Assembly (NCBI RefSeq): GCF_030867145.1
Contig: NC_134414.1
Span: forward strand, 77,924,504-77,988,503
DNA: 64,000 nucleotides
Reading direction: 5' to 3'
Source of the DNA: Opisthocomus hoazin
Taxonomy: Eukaryota > Chordata > Aves > Opisthocomiformes > Opisthocomidae
Below are positions 1 through 10,278 of the stretch, one piece after another. The notes under the pieces are model-generated. The model saw nothing but the letters and a program-made list of their open reading frames with translations. It did not search any database and was not told the origin of the DNA. The position numbers and the translations under genes are program-made. Positions within the stretch are counted from its first letter, which is position 1. Every line of letters begins with the position of its first letter.

Positions 1-1020
1 GATGGTGACTTCTGGAAAAACATTCACATTTTTCATTGCTGTGCCATATCATTGAATATTTTACATTTATTAGAAAAGCGTTTTCTGGTTAGACTGATGA
101 TCTTCTACTGACAGTCTCCCTAGAACTTTGGTGATTGGGGGTATGGTTTACTTATGTTTACCCATAGTAGTCCATGAATTGGTGTATTTACAATAGTAGG
201 ATTGAGTTCCCTACTTCTGTGAAAAGGATGTATAGAAGAGAGATCTGTCTGAAGATCCTTATAATTGAGAATGTAAAAGAGTTTTCACTGCTTTTCCTCT
301 ACATGTGAAACAGCAACCCAGTCAAATTTATTTTACCCTAAATGCCACAGTACTTTTCCAGTAATAGAATTTTACAAAGGCTGCAGTTCAGCTTTGTGAA
401 TAATGACTGGTCACAAATTTATTCTGACATCTGTAGATAAGATGATATATCTGGGCATGCAGCTTTCAGGAGCAGAAGCAAGCATGACAATATCTTCCCC
501 ATACATAGATTGACCTTAGCATCAGATTTAGAGGGAGAAAAGTGGTGAGGGCAGAAATTTTGTGCTCTGACAAAGACAATATCCAGTATTGAAGGAGAAA
601 AACACTGGAAGCTTCAAAACGTGTCTGAGGCTTTTACAAATGAGTTTGTTATGAGTATGCACATTTAGAAGTATGAAATAGGCAGTGGAGCATGCTGAGA
701 CTGCAGACTGTGAATGAACTAAGTAATTTACATTCTAGAAATTCCGGGGTTTGGTTTCTAGCAGAGAAAATGAACCGTTAAGAAATTCATATTAAAAATG
801 CGGTGTTAATGAGCTTTTTTGTGCACGCACCAGTAAATCTGGCAAGACTGTTAAAAGTCCAATGGTTACAATCTGAATTTTTCCTAACAAGGAGTTTATT
901 CTTGTATTTCCAAAGGAAGTTTAGAAATTTTTCTAGAATTACAGCAATTAGGATCATCGGTAGAGGTTTGTTTCTATAGTAAGAAAGGAAGTAATTGAGT
1001 GATGGCTTAATTGTTTGAGA
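1..1020. other. intronic sequence, no feature seen
   Basis: This is AT-rich sequence with no convincing exon or repeat. By position it is inferred to be intron of VWA3B. Confidence 0.5.
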
Positions 1021-1713
1021 TCACAGAATCACAGAATCACAGAATAGTAGGGGTTGGAAGGGACCTCTGTGGGTCATCTAGTCCACCCCCCCTGCCGAAG
1101 CAGGGTCACCTACAGCAGGCTGCACAGTATCTTGTCCAGGTGGGTCTTGAATATCTCCAGAGAAGCAGACTCCACAACCTCCCTGGGCAGCCTGTTCCAG
1201 TGCTCCGTCACCCTCAGAGTGAAGAAGTTCTTCCTCATGTTCAGACGGAACTTCCTGTGCCTCAGTTTGTGCCCATTGCCCCTTGTCCTGTCACTGGGCA
1301 CCACTGAAAAGAGCTTGGCCCCATCCTCCTGACACCCACCCTTCAGATATTTGTAGGCATTTATTAGGTCCCCTCGCAGCCTTCTCTTCTTCAGGCTGAA
1401 CAAGCCCAGCTCCCTCAACCTCTCCTCGTAGGGGAGATGCTCCAGTCCCCTCACCATCCTTGTAGCCCTCCGCTGGACTCTCTCCAGTAGCTCTTCATCT
1501 TTCTTGAACTGGGGAGCCCAGAACTGGACACAGTACTCCAGATGAGGCCTCACCAGGGCAGTGTAGAGGGGAAGCAGAACCTCCCTCGTCCTGCTGGCCA
1601 CACTCTTCTTGATGCACCCCAGGATCCCATTGGCTTTCTTGGCAGCCAGGGCACACTGCTGGCTCATGGTTAACCTGTCGTCCACCAGGACACCCAGGTC
1701 CCTCTCCGCAGAG
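1021..1713 (-). mobile_element. CR1 LINE, 5'-truncated 3' end
   Basis: The left edge carries three copies of the CACAGAAT octamer, the reverse complement of the CR1 3' tail ATTCTGTG. It is followed by the typical CR1 3' segment (GGTTGGAAGGGACCTCTG, then AGTCCACCCC). On the minus strand 1110-1685 is an uninterrupted 191-residue frame that is the C-terminal end of the CR1 ORF2 polymerase. It contains the blocks [31 protein letters not shown] and [14 protein letters not shown]. The element is truncated at 5' near 1713, as most CR1 copies are. The open frame and its closeness to the copy at 62673 suggest a fairly young insertion. It lies antisense inside VWA3B. Confidence 0.95.
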
Positions 1714-2056
1714 ATGTTAATAGAGAAAACTGTAAGCTAGATGACCTAATGAGAGTTTATAACTTATGTCTAAAAAGCAAAAGCAGAAATTTCAGTGGTG
1801 CTTTTAAAAGATCTCAGAACTGCATTGCTTTGGGATAATCACTTCTGTTTTCTTGTGAGTAGTTTTTCTTCCTAGCCAGAGTTTAATAAAGTGGAAACAT
1901 GTATGGCACAACTGAGGGGTTATCTTAGCAGGAAAAAAAAAAAAAGAATAGCATTGCTTTCCATGTGTCTTCAGGCTACAGTTTTCTGAAACTGTTTAGT
2001 TGGAGGAACTGTGCTTACCTTAACGGGCATTTAGTCAGTTTTGTTCTTTGATTTAG
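1714..2056. other. intronic sequence, no feature seen
   Basis: This is AT-rich sequence between the CR1 insertion and the candidate exon at 2057. A short poly(A) tract lies at about 1932-1945. Nothing else was recognised. Confidence 0.45.
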
Positions 2057-2108
2057 CTTGCTGGTGCGGAAGAGAACCATCCATAGAAAATCCTGGCAAG
2101 AAGAAGCA
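2057..2108 (+). CDS. VWA3B: candidate 52-nt VWA3B exon (weak)
   Basis: A pyrimidine-rich acceptor ending in TTTAG at 2056 is followed by an open stretch reading CWCGREPSIENPGKKK. The only usable GT donor before an in-frame TGA is at 2109. The resulting end phase (two bases, CA) fits the exon at 2352, whose first base G completes a Gln codon. The donor GCA|GTGATT is poor because it lacks G at -1 and +5. I cannot confirm the peptide against the family, so this is a phase-consistent possibility. If it is wrong, the preceding exon lies before the window. Confidence 0.3.
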
Positions 2109-2351
2109 GTGATTGCCATTAATCCTTCTGTGACCCTGAAATAGTCATGTTGCTACTTGATGGAAGATGCTGTTTTCCCATCTTCTCTTGCAGTTGACAA
2201 TTTCATAGCTGAATGATAAGGATGATGCAGTGCTCTTGGAATACAGATCAGTGCAGATATCTTAAGAAACTGTTTTTATTTGCTAGTTTTGATATGATCA
2301 GATGCACAAGGAACTGCATTCCCTCAAAAACTGCTTTGCTTTCTTTAATAG

Positions 2352-2402
2352 GCGCCTAAACCTAGTTGTTTGGAGAGCACTATCTCAGGAGGAAAGAGAC
2401 AA
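2352..2402 (+). CDS. VWA3B: VWA3B internal exon (51 nt)
   Basis: The acceptor is TTTCTTTAATAG, ending at 2351, and the donor is CAA|GTAAGC at 2403, a near-consensus site. Frame was fixed by the next exon. Reading frame 0 would create a stop when joined to 5278, whereas starting with one carried-in base gives RLNLVVWRALSQEERD and then a Lys codon split over the junction, running smoothly into FKEDRPVQY. This small exon is too short to appear as a free-standing ORF. It belongs to the linker upstream of the DUF4537-type region and has no recognisable motif of its own. The next exon is 2.9 kb downstream, with a solo LTR in between. Confidence 0.75.
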
Positions 2403-4005
2403 GTAAGCCATCACCGTTTGGTTTTCTAACTTACCTCTGAAAGGCTGGTCATAAATATTTGATATCTTTTTATCAACATTTCTGTAACCAACTGGTTTTA
2501 TTTTCAAGTATTTCATAACTATATGTTACTTTCAGAAATGTGTATGTAACATGGAGCAATATTAAATTCTGGACCTCCTTCTTGCAGTGCTGATTATTTT
2601 TAAAGGAAAGGACTTGCACTCCATTTGAATGGTGCTGGTCTATTCTTAATCAGTGCCAAGTGGCAGGGCCTTGGGAGGGCAGCACATTGTTGCCTTTGGC
2701 ATCAAGGTAAAACTTCTCTCATCTGGTAAAGAGCACTTCAGTGGCTGGTTTGTAAAAGTATAACAAGCACCTTTACAGTATGTGCTGGAACTGTATATCA
2801 CACTGGAAGTTTGTACTACTTAAACTAGCTTGTTTCGGTATATTGATTTTGAAAAGTAGCGACTGTATAAACAGGACAGACATCAGTAAAGTTAGTGTCT
2901 GTTTACTTCAGAGAATAAAGTTAAGATCAATTAATGAAAACTGAATTTGTGTGAAATATTTTAGGCAGAAAAATAGTAATGAAAAGTAGAATGCTTTTAA
3001 GAAGTCTTAAGCTAATGAGCAAAAAATACACAATCCTATCATCAGTAAGGAGAACTTAAACCCCATTCTGGTGCAGAGAGAAAGTGAAGGCTGTTAAACA
3101 AAAGAACAGCATATAATTAAAAGAAGGAAATAAAAGTCTGTTGATAGGGAATGAGTTATAGAGTATGCAAAGTTGACAAGGTGGTATCCAAGATATTTTA
3201 TTGTTGGTAACATATGGCCAGTTATGTATATAAGGAAAAAAAAAAGTCCTCGCAATTGTACAGTCTGTTGCTAGAGGGACATATTAAAATTATTTATGTT
3301 GGTGCATAGAAATTGAAATAATTGATCTATTTCTTTTCTAAATTTACAATTTGAATGATCATGTTCATGTATTACAAAAGAATGACAACATACTTTCAAA
3401 ATCATTAATCTGAAGGGAGAGGGTAATGAAGTCTACTAACTTGGTCACAGAAGCCCTGAAAGAGTTGGCTGAGGAGCTCTCTGGTTCACTAGTGTGTATT
3501 AAAAGACTATCACCTCAGATAACTAGGGAAATTCAGATTTACTAGAGAAGCATTAATATTTTGCTTGTGTTCAAAATGGTTGAGAGATCCAACTAAGGAG
3601 ATAAGTTAACTTGACATAGATTATAGATGAATAATTGACTCAGAAAACAAATTCTAGGTAAATATACCAGTCAGTATAGTTTCAATACAAAGTAGTTCCT
3701 AGAGGAGAAGAGATACGAGCAGTGACAAAGAGTAGGGCAACCTGGTAGGCATCACTATGGTTGTATGTGTTGGTAAGGCAGACACTTAAATACTCCCTCC
3801 AGGTCTAGGTTTCATGTTTTTTAAATGCTGGCAAAGCTATAGAGAAGAGCCACAGGAATTATTTGCATACTAAAAAGAAGTATGTTACTTCCAACTGGAG
3901 ATTTAAAGAATTCTGCCTGTTCTGGATTTGGGGGCTTTTAGTTTGGTTTTATCAACAAGATGACTGTATCCGATTCACCTTTCTGTGTATAGGTACCTTC
4001 AGTGT
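2403..4005. other. intronic sequence, no feature seen
   Basis: This is AT-rich VWA3B intron upstream of the LTR insertion. I see only short homopolymer runs, such as poly(A) near 3234-3245, and no exon. Confidence 0.5.
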
Positions 4006-4664
4006 TGTTGTGGGTTTGCGTGGCAAGGTTTTGATAGCGGGGGAGCTACAAGGGAGTGGCTTCTGTGAGAAGCTGCTAGAAGCTTCCCCTGCCTCTGACA
4101 GAGCCAATGCCAGCCAGCTCTGTGCAGAGAGGACCTCACGCCGGAGCAGGTTTGCTGGCAGGACTTTTGACCCTGTGGGGGACCCACGCTGGAGCAGTCT
4201 GTTCATGAAGGCCTGCAGCCCGTGGGAAGGACCCATGTTGGAGAAGTTTGTGGAGAACTGTCTCCTGTGAGAGGGACCCCACGTTGGAGCAGGGGCAGAG
4301 TGTGAGGAGTCCTCCGCCTGGGGAGGAAGGAGCGGCAGAGACAACGTGTGATGAATTGACCATAACCCCCATTCCCCGTTCACTCCAGAAAGAATGGAGA
4401 GGTGGGGGGGAAAGGTGTTTCTAAGATTTGGTTTCATTTCTCATTATCCTACTCTGAGTTGATTGGTCATAAATTAAACTTTCTTTTTTTCCCCCAAGTT
4501 CGGTCTGTTTTGTCTGTGACAGTAATCGGTGAGTGATCTCTCCCTGTCCCTATCTCGACCCTCGAGCCTTTCATCATATTTTTTCTCCCCTGTCCAGCTG
4601 AGGAAGGGGTGTGATAAAGCAGCTTTGGTGGGCACCTGGCGTTCATACAGGCTAAACCATAACA
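4006..4664 (+). mobile_element. solo ERV LTR, copy A (659 bp)
   Basis: The element starts TGTTGTGGGTTTGC and ends AACCATAACA. The flanking pentamers AGTGT (4001-4005) and AGTGC (4665-4669) look like a 5-bp target-site duplication with one mutation. The sequence is alignable by eye with copies at 54071 and 59119: the block GAAGCTGCTAGAAGCTTCCC, the tandem GGAGCAG module (about four units, 4130-4285), the trailer with an A/T-rich poly(A)-like site (CATAAATTAAA, about 4470), and TCTGTTTTGTCTGTGACAGTAATCG|GTGAGT at about 4505-4534. No internal retroviral genes flank it. The 5-bp duplication suggests a class III (ERVL-like) integrase, which is an inference. Compared with copy C it lacks part of the leader between about 4124 and the module. 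Confidence 0.85.
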
Positions 4665-5277
4665 AGTGCATAGGTTCAAGATGGCCCTTTAGTCCGGTGG
4701 ACATTGACATAACCTGAACCATGGATGGAAGCAAACTCCTGATCACTGAGTGAAAATTAAGCAGTGCAGGAGTGACAGAATAAATAATAATAATAAAGAA
4801 TCTAATCAATAATAATAAATAAATACTAAAGAGCAGGAGACTATCTTTTTTTATGTGATCAGTCGAGACAGATGTAGCAAATCAGGACTTCATAGACATC
4901 TAGATGCTTGCCGCTTCACCCTAGCTGCTGCTCCAGAAGGGCCAGGGATTTCCATAGCTTCTCAATCATATCTGCAAGTTCTGCATTGATGCCTCACATA
5001 TTCTAGGACATCTAAAATGGCACCAGATATCTATGCTCAGCCACTTGAATTGCTCTGTGTATCTCTTTCTATAAGATATGGTTAAGCCAGATGTGATTGT
5101 TTGAGTAAACAGAATGGTAGCTGGATGAAACACAAGAACTTGTGGTATACAGAAGAAAGATTGGATGAAGCTGATGTACTATTCTGCTTTTAAGCTTTGT
5201 GAGTCTTTTTACAAAGTACTGCCAAAATTAAAATTTTTCCTACTCGTGATTACTATTCTTTTAATTTTTTTTTAAAG
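4665..5277. other. intronic sequence with (AAT)n tract
   Basis: This is VWA3B intron between the LTR and the exon at 5278. It contains the AAT-rich microsatellite at 4779-4828 and ends in the pyrimidine tract of the 5278 acceptor. Confidence 0.5.
4779..4828. repeat. (AAT)n / (AAAT)n microsatellite, imperfect
   Basis: There are two runs of AATAAT/AAATAAAT separated by a short interruption, about 115 bp downstream of LTR copy A. Confidence 0.85.
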
Positions 5278-5497
5278 ATTTAAAGAGGATCGACCAGTCC
5301 AATATATGCAGCATAAAGAAGCTTTGCTAGAGGCTTTAGAGAATTTGGGATGGCCAATTTCCTGTGAAGATGTAATATTGTTAGAAGATGAGATACTGAC
5401 AGGATTAACATATGTACAACAAGCCTCTGATCTTCAGGAAGCTATCAAAAAGGAAACTGAGAAAAGCTCAGAAGCACATATAAGCAACAATAAAAAG
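5278..5497 (+). CDS. VWA3B: VWA3B internal exon (220 nt)
   Basis: The acceptor is a TTTTTTTTTAAAG tract ending at 5277 and the donor is AAAAG|GTAATA at 5498. The first base completes a Lys codon from the previous exon, and 73 codons follow: FKEDRPVQYMQHKEALLEAL, then ENLGWPISCEDVILLEDEI, a short LTG-YVQQASDLQEAI segment and a charged end with SNNKK. The exon ends in phase 0. The open frame runs on to a stop at 5545, but that tail lies past the donor and is intronic. The leucine/glutamate-rich stretch suggests an alpha-helical linker before the DUF4537-type region. The next exon is 6.9 kb away. Confidence 0.88.
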
Positions 5498-7000
5498 GTA
5501 ATAGATATTACAGATGTAGCTCTTCAATATGTGCTTCTGGAATAATTTTCTTTTGTGGTAATAGCTGATAAATTAGTTGTTTAGCATGGTGTTTTTATAC
5601 AAATTATATGAAGTATAAAAAGAGAGCAAAATTTCAATGACTTTTTGGAGCTACTGGGGAAGCAGAAGTTCTGGAGCTGAGACCACAGAAACTGAGCCTC
5701 TTAGAAACAAATCTGAGCACAGTATCTTTACCTCCTCTGCAACAATAGCAGAGATATATATTAAAGAAGAGCTATGATGTAAGATTTGTGTTTGCGTCAA
5801 TATCTGATAAACAGAACTAAAAGATCTTGTAATGTTGGATTAATTCACTGCAATCTTCTGTGGTATCTTTCTTCTAAGAGAAAAGATGAAAAGAAGGGGT
5901 GGGATTCAGCTTCATATTTGGGCACTGAAATTTAGCTATCCATAAAAGGTAGGCATACATAAAGCGGTGGCAAATCTCACAACATTGTGAACAGAGCCCT
6001 AGCTGGCAGTCAGTGGCATCTGGAAAGCTGTGTAGCTCATCTATTGGCGAGCCCAAGTGCTCTCTCCATTCCAGTAGTACGTTAGCAGAAAGTAGTCTAG
6101 CTCCTCTGCAACTGTGATTGAAGTTTGAGATTTTTGATTGAGATATATGTATATATATGTCCCCCAGATGAACCTCTGATTTTACCTGGAATGCTATTAG
6201 AGGTTTAGTGAAATGCCTATGGAAATACATGAAGCAAGAAGTACAAAAATAAGGCTAGTAAGTTATTTTAGGCTGCCCTATTGGAAGAGAGAATGCATTT
6301 TTTCATCTTAGTTTTTCCTGTGGTGATATATATGTTCAACAAACGTATCCTAGGTTACAATGTTGTATTCTTCTATTATTATTTTCACTCGTTCAGAACA
6401 TTCTTGAAAATGAATTGATTGTACCTTAGTGTTTTTTTCTTCAAGTTATGAATATGATTTCTCAGGGAAATGAATAACAGATTTTTAAGTTTTAAAAAGC
6501 CATTTAACCTTCCCAAATGAAAAGATTTCTGTATACACTGATGATGTTTTAAAATTCAAAGTACTTACCTCTGAAAAAATCAAGCCATTTCTCTTATTTG
6601 GTTTCAAGTTTTTTCATGTAATAGATTCATCAAGCAGTACTTCACTGGGAGTACTGCTGCCTCTGCAGAACTGCTGTCTAGGTGCAGTTGTACTGTGATA
6701 ATATTAAAATAAAGCTCTCTAGGAAATTAATAAGAATGCAAATCTTCTCTCAGGCCTCTAAGTTCTACTAGAGGATAATTAAAAACAAATAGAGAATTCA
6801 TCATAACGCTCATATATTAATATATCCCTTCTCTTTTCCATTGTTTTGTGTGACTGAGTGAAAGAAACAACTCTTTGACTGATCTTGAAGGTGTGATTGG
6901 CCTAGTTGCAGTGAATGCTGAGGAAAGGCCTATACTTTGTATTATGTAGGAAACATAATAAAATTATCGTAATAGTTCTTTTTTGCCCTGACATAGGCAT

Positions 7001-7037
7001 GTATACAAATATATGTATATACACACACACATATATC
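7001..7037. repeat. short (TA)/(CA) dinucleotide tract
   Basis: This is an alternating ATATATGTATATACACACACACATATAT-type stretch. It is short and imperfect. Confidence 0.6.
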
Positions 7038-9171
7038 AGTTTGGAGGGCAAGCTAAGTGAATCTCAAATGAGCAAAGTGCAAACCTATACTGTGAGTTCT
7101 CAGCCATGAATGGGAATGTGCAATTGGAATTTACAATTCTAAATTATGCCAAGTATCCATATCCACTCAACCTAGCAGGTGATGCCTAGAAATGTGCCAG
7201 TATTCTTTAAAAAGTCAATCTTTTGTTTTATTTGACACTCCGTGACTGAGATATACCTCTCTATTCAGATCAAAAATAGTTTTCACGTTGAGCTATGGCA
7301 TTTTACATAACATAAGTTATAAAAAAATATTTGTGCTAAATTGAATAGAATTATTATGATAACACAGGCTGTGCATGAAAATAAATTATTATGGGCAGGA
7401 TCACATTCAGTTTTCTGTAATCTTAGAGAATTGGCTCCACTAAGAATGTGCATTTGAAAACATTTTAAGATCTTCAAAACAGATGATCTTGATTCATATT
7501 ACACTAGTCTGAAAATATTACATTGCCCATGCAGCTGTTTCGATCACTGATTTACTGCTGCCATGTAAAGTCCCAATACAAGAGCAGCAGAAATGTGTTC
7601 GTGTTTCATTTGTTGACGGTAATAATTGCCTTGAAACAACCAATGTGTGCTCTCAGACATGATGTGATTAACATTGTGCAATCACTTATCCTGAGTCAAC
7701 CTGCTTTAGGAGCCTAATCAGAGCACCATCTTTTCCTAATCTGCAGCTGAAAGGCTTTAAGGGTGAGAGGCAGAAATTCAGATGTAATTAGAGTTCTGTT
7801 TATGTGGCAGAAAAACAGTGAAAAAAATGGAAAAAAAATGGGGAGCCTTTTAAAAATGCTGATGGAGGTTTTTGCATCTGTGATTTCTGTCTACAAAATG
7901 AGCATAAAAAAATAAACTGCCAGCTGAAATACATTGCAGCAAGGAAATAGCTAATATGGCACCAAATTAAAATTGTCATTGTGAGATGGTAGAAAAATCA
8001 CAATTATCCTGAGGGCCACTCAACAAAGCAAATTTTTAAATTTCCTGTTTTTTTTCTTTTCCACTAAATTCAAAGTAAAACACCTTAGTTTTTAGTTTTT
8101 AAGGGTTCCTTATTACCTTCAGGACTTCTTAAAAAAATGAATAATCCTTTTTGGATGTCCTTGCTATGGGAGCTTTCTGTTTAAGCCTGCAACTGAATTA
8201 ATGGTCTGGTTATCCTCCCTCTGTGCTCTAGCCTTCTCTGGGAGTTGTGTTCATATCTGTGAAAGGTACAGTGTGCCGGTGCCTGACTGGAGGAGGATGG
8301 GGTAGGTATCCATCTCCACAGTCCTGTGAGATGACTGAAGATCTCTGGTGATGCAAGAAGTAAATGCTTTGGGAAATGAGCAAAAACACATTTAGTTGTT
8401 ATCAGGCAAAATATAAAACACTGAATGTTGATGATTACTTAATTGTAGGCTGTATTTTACTCAGCTTAGTTCTTTTAGCTGTACAGGTTAAAGCATAGGT
8501 TGACAAAAATCTTCCTTTTCAGGCTGGCACTCAGCTTTCATCTAAAGATATTAAAAATGAGGAATGTATTGTTTACTTTGGTTTTTTTCTAATAAGTAAC
8601 TGCTTTGTCTTAAAATATTTTATCTGTTTTCTACTTTGAACTTGTCAGATATAACAGTCAACCATCATTTCTTATTATGTTTTTTTTTCCTCACTAAATT
8701 ACAAAGCTGTTTACAACATGAAGTCACCTAGTAAAAGGACTTTTTCAGGGTCTCCTACCCACTTCTCATTAGACCATCTCAGGTCTGCTGGGGTCATGGC
8801 ACTACTATTCCCCAACCATGATAGCTTCCAGGACAGTTTGGTATGTTCCGTTAATGGCCATTACATTTTCACGTAAAGTATTTCTTTCACAAGTGTCGCA
8901 ATCTGGCCTTTAAGAGTGATGGAGAATATTTCATCTCAGAGTGAATATTTCACTGTCTGCACATGAATCGATTTCAGATTGTGCAGAGATAAAGTTCATT
9001 CATTGCTAAGGATCCACTCTGGTTAAGAACATACTTTCTAAAGTACTGTGTTTCCCTTAGGATGAGCTCGAATGTGCAAGGCTTATGCTTGTTTGTGACC
9101 CTTTTGAATGGTCACCATGTGATAAAAATAAAATGGTTAATGAGCATAACAAATATTGTAAAGCATGTTTG

Positions 9172-9215
9172 TTTGGGTGGAAAGGGACCTCTAGTGGCTC
9201 ATCGAGTCTGTTCAT
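9172..9215 (-). repeat. degenerate CR1 3'-end scrap
   Basis: GGTGGAAAGGGACCTCTAG followed by a diverged 'atctagtcc'-like stretch resembles the CR1 3' segment in minus orientation. Any continuation to about 9480 is too diverged to call by eye. Confidence 0.4.
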
Positions 9216-10060
9216 TCTGAAAAATATATTTCATATACAATGGATTTAATTATTCCTAATGAAAAACTTATAGCTGAGAGTTGGTTCTTTACAAGAATGA
9301 AAATCTGGATCTCCCTTGACAGTTTCCTCTATTTCCATGTGTCCTAATTCTTACACTCCTCGTTCCTCCGCACTGTTTAAGGATCACTAATCGCTGTCTG
9401 TTGATACCTTTTTTTGCATTCATATGTTTCCTAAACAGCTTGGCATCCCTTGCCTTTGCTCTTGTGTCTCTTTAGGGAGACAAGGCAAAACAAGCATCCC
9501 AAATAGCACAACAACAACAAAGTTACACCCACTTAGGAATGTTTGGTCAAATTTTCCATTGTTATCAATGAGGTAACTTGTTGGACAAACAGTGTGTAGC
9601 TACAAAATATTAGTCTCTGTCATAAAAATGAACTGTGGTCTACACAGAATGGGCTTGTTGCCCCTGACAGCCTGGGAAAAGCAGTGGTTGCTTGGCTCTG
9701 GAGGTGTCAGAATTGTGAAATGTCACAATTAGAGCAGAGATACATGGAGATCTGTGGATAGTCTTCCAATCTATTCTCACTTACAGTAGGAAAGTGCCAA
9801 AACTAACCTCTTTGAGAGGGAATTTTAAAATGCAGCAGGTACGGGCAGGGGGAAAGAAAGTCTCCTTCACCTCAAGCATTGCCTTCAACAGAAGCAGAGC
9901 TAAACAGGGTGAAAATCCTGAGAATCAGACCGCACTCTCGTAATAAAAATGCTGGACAACGCTAACCCTGAAATCGGCACTCTGACGGTGTCTGGGTCAA
10001 TTGTGCTGAACACCTAAAGGCTATGTGAGAGGAAAGAGAGATGGATTTGAATTTAAACAG

Positions 10061-10278
10061 TATTTCTGAGCCACCTGAATTCTGCGGGACTCGGCGTCCT
10101 CATTGTGGATGCCTGCGCGGTCTTTAGTATTCGGATTAATGCAGAGTGCTGGAAGTTGCCCAAGTTATTAGTCAAGCATTACAAATTAGTTGATAATAAA
10201 TATTCAGCAGCAGCTGCCTCTTTGGAGCCTGAGGAATTAAGTAAATGGTTTACCCAAATACCTTTTTGTGTCTGTGGA
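10061..10278 (+). other. unexplained open, conserved-looking block in intron
   Basis: From an AAACAG acceptor-like site (10058-10063) to a strong GAGCT|GTAAGT donor-like site at 10279, one frame stays open. It reads through LNSAGLGVLIVDACAVF and later AAASLEPEELSKWFTQIP. Local composition is less AT-rich at the left end, with CGs. The phase does not fit VWA3B, since a phase-1 entry would be needed between two phase-0 exons, so it is not a constitutive exon of this gene. It may be a conserved non-coding element, an alternative or poison exon, or chance. Confidence 0.3.

Noticed and set aside
5498..5545. Extension of the 5278 exon frame to a stop at 5545
   Set aside because: It lies beyond a good donor at 5498, and the next exon continues in phase from 5497.
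8522..8590. Candidate VWA3B exon after CTTCCTTTTCAG (AGTQLSSKDIKNEE...)
   Set aside because: The acceptor is good and the frame open, but no usable donor gives a length divisible by three, as the phase-0 flanks require; the downstream part is hydrophobic intron-like sequence.
9061..9136. Candidate VWA3B exon after TTTCCCTTAG (DELECARLMLVCDPF...)
   Set aside because: The open frame is attractive, but the donor (ATG|GTTAAT) is poor, the adjacent sequence runs into a CR1 scrap, and the flanking exons already join cleanly without it.
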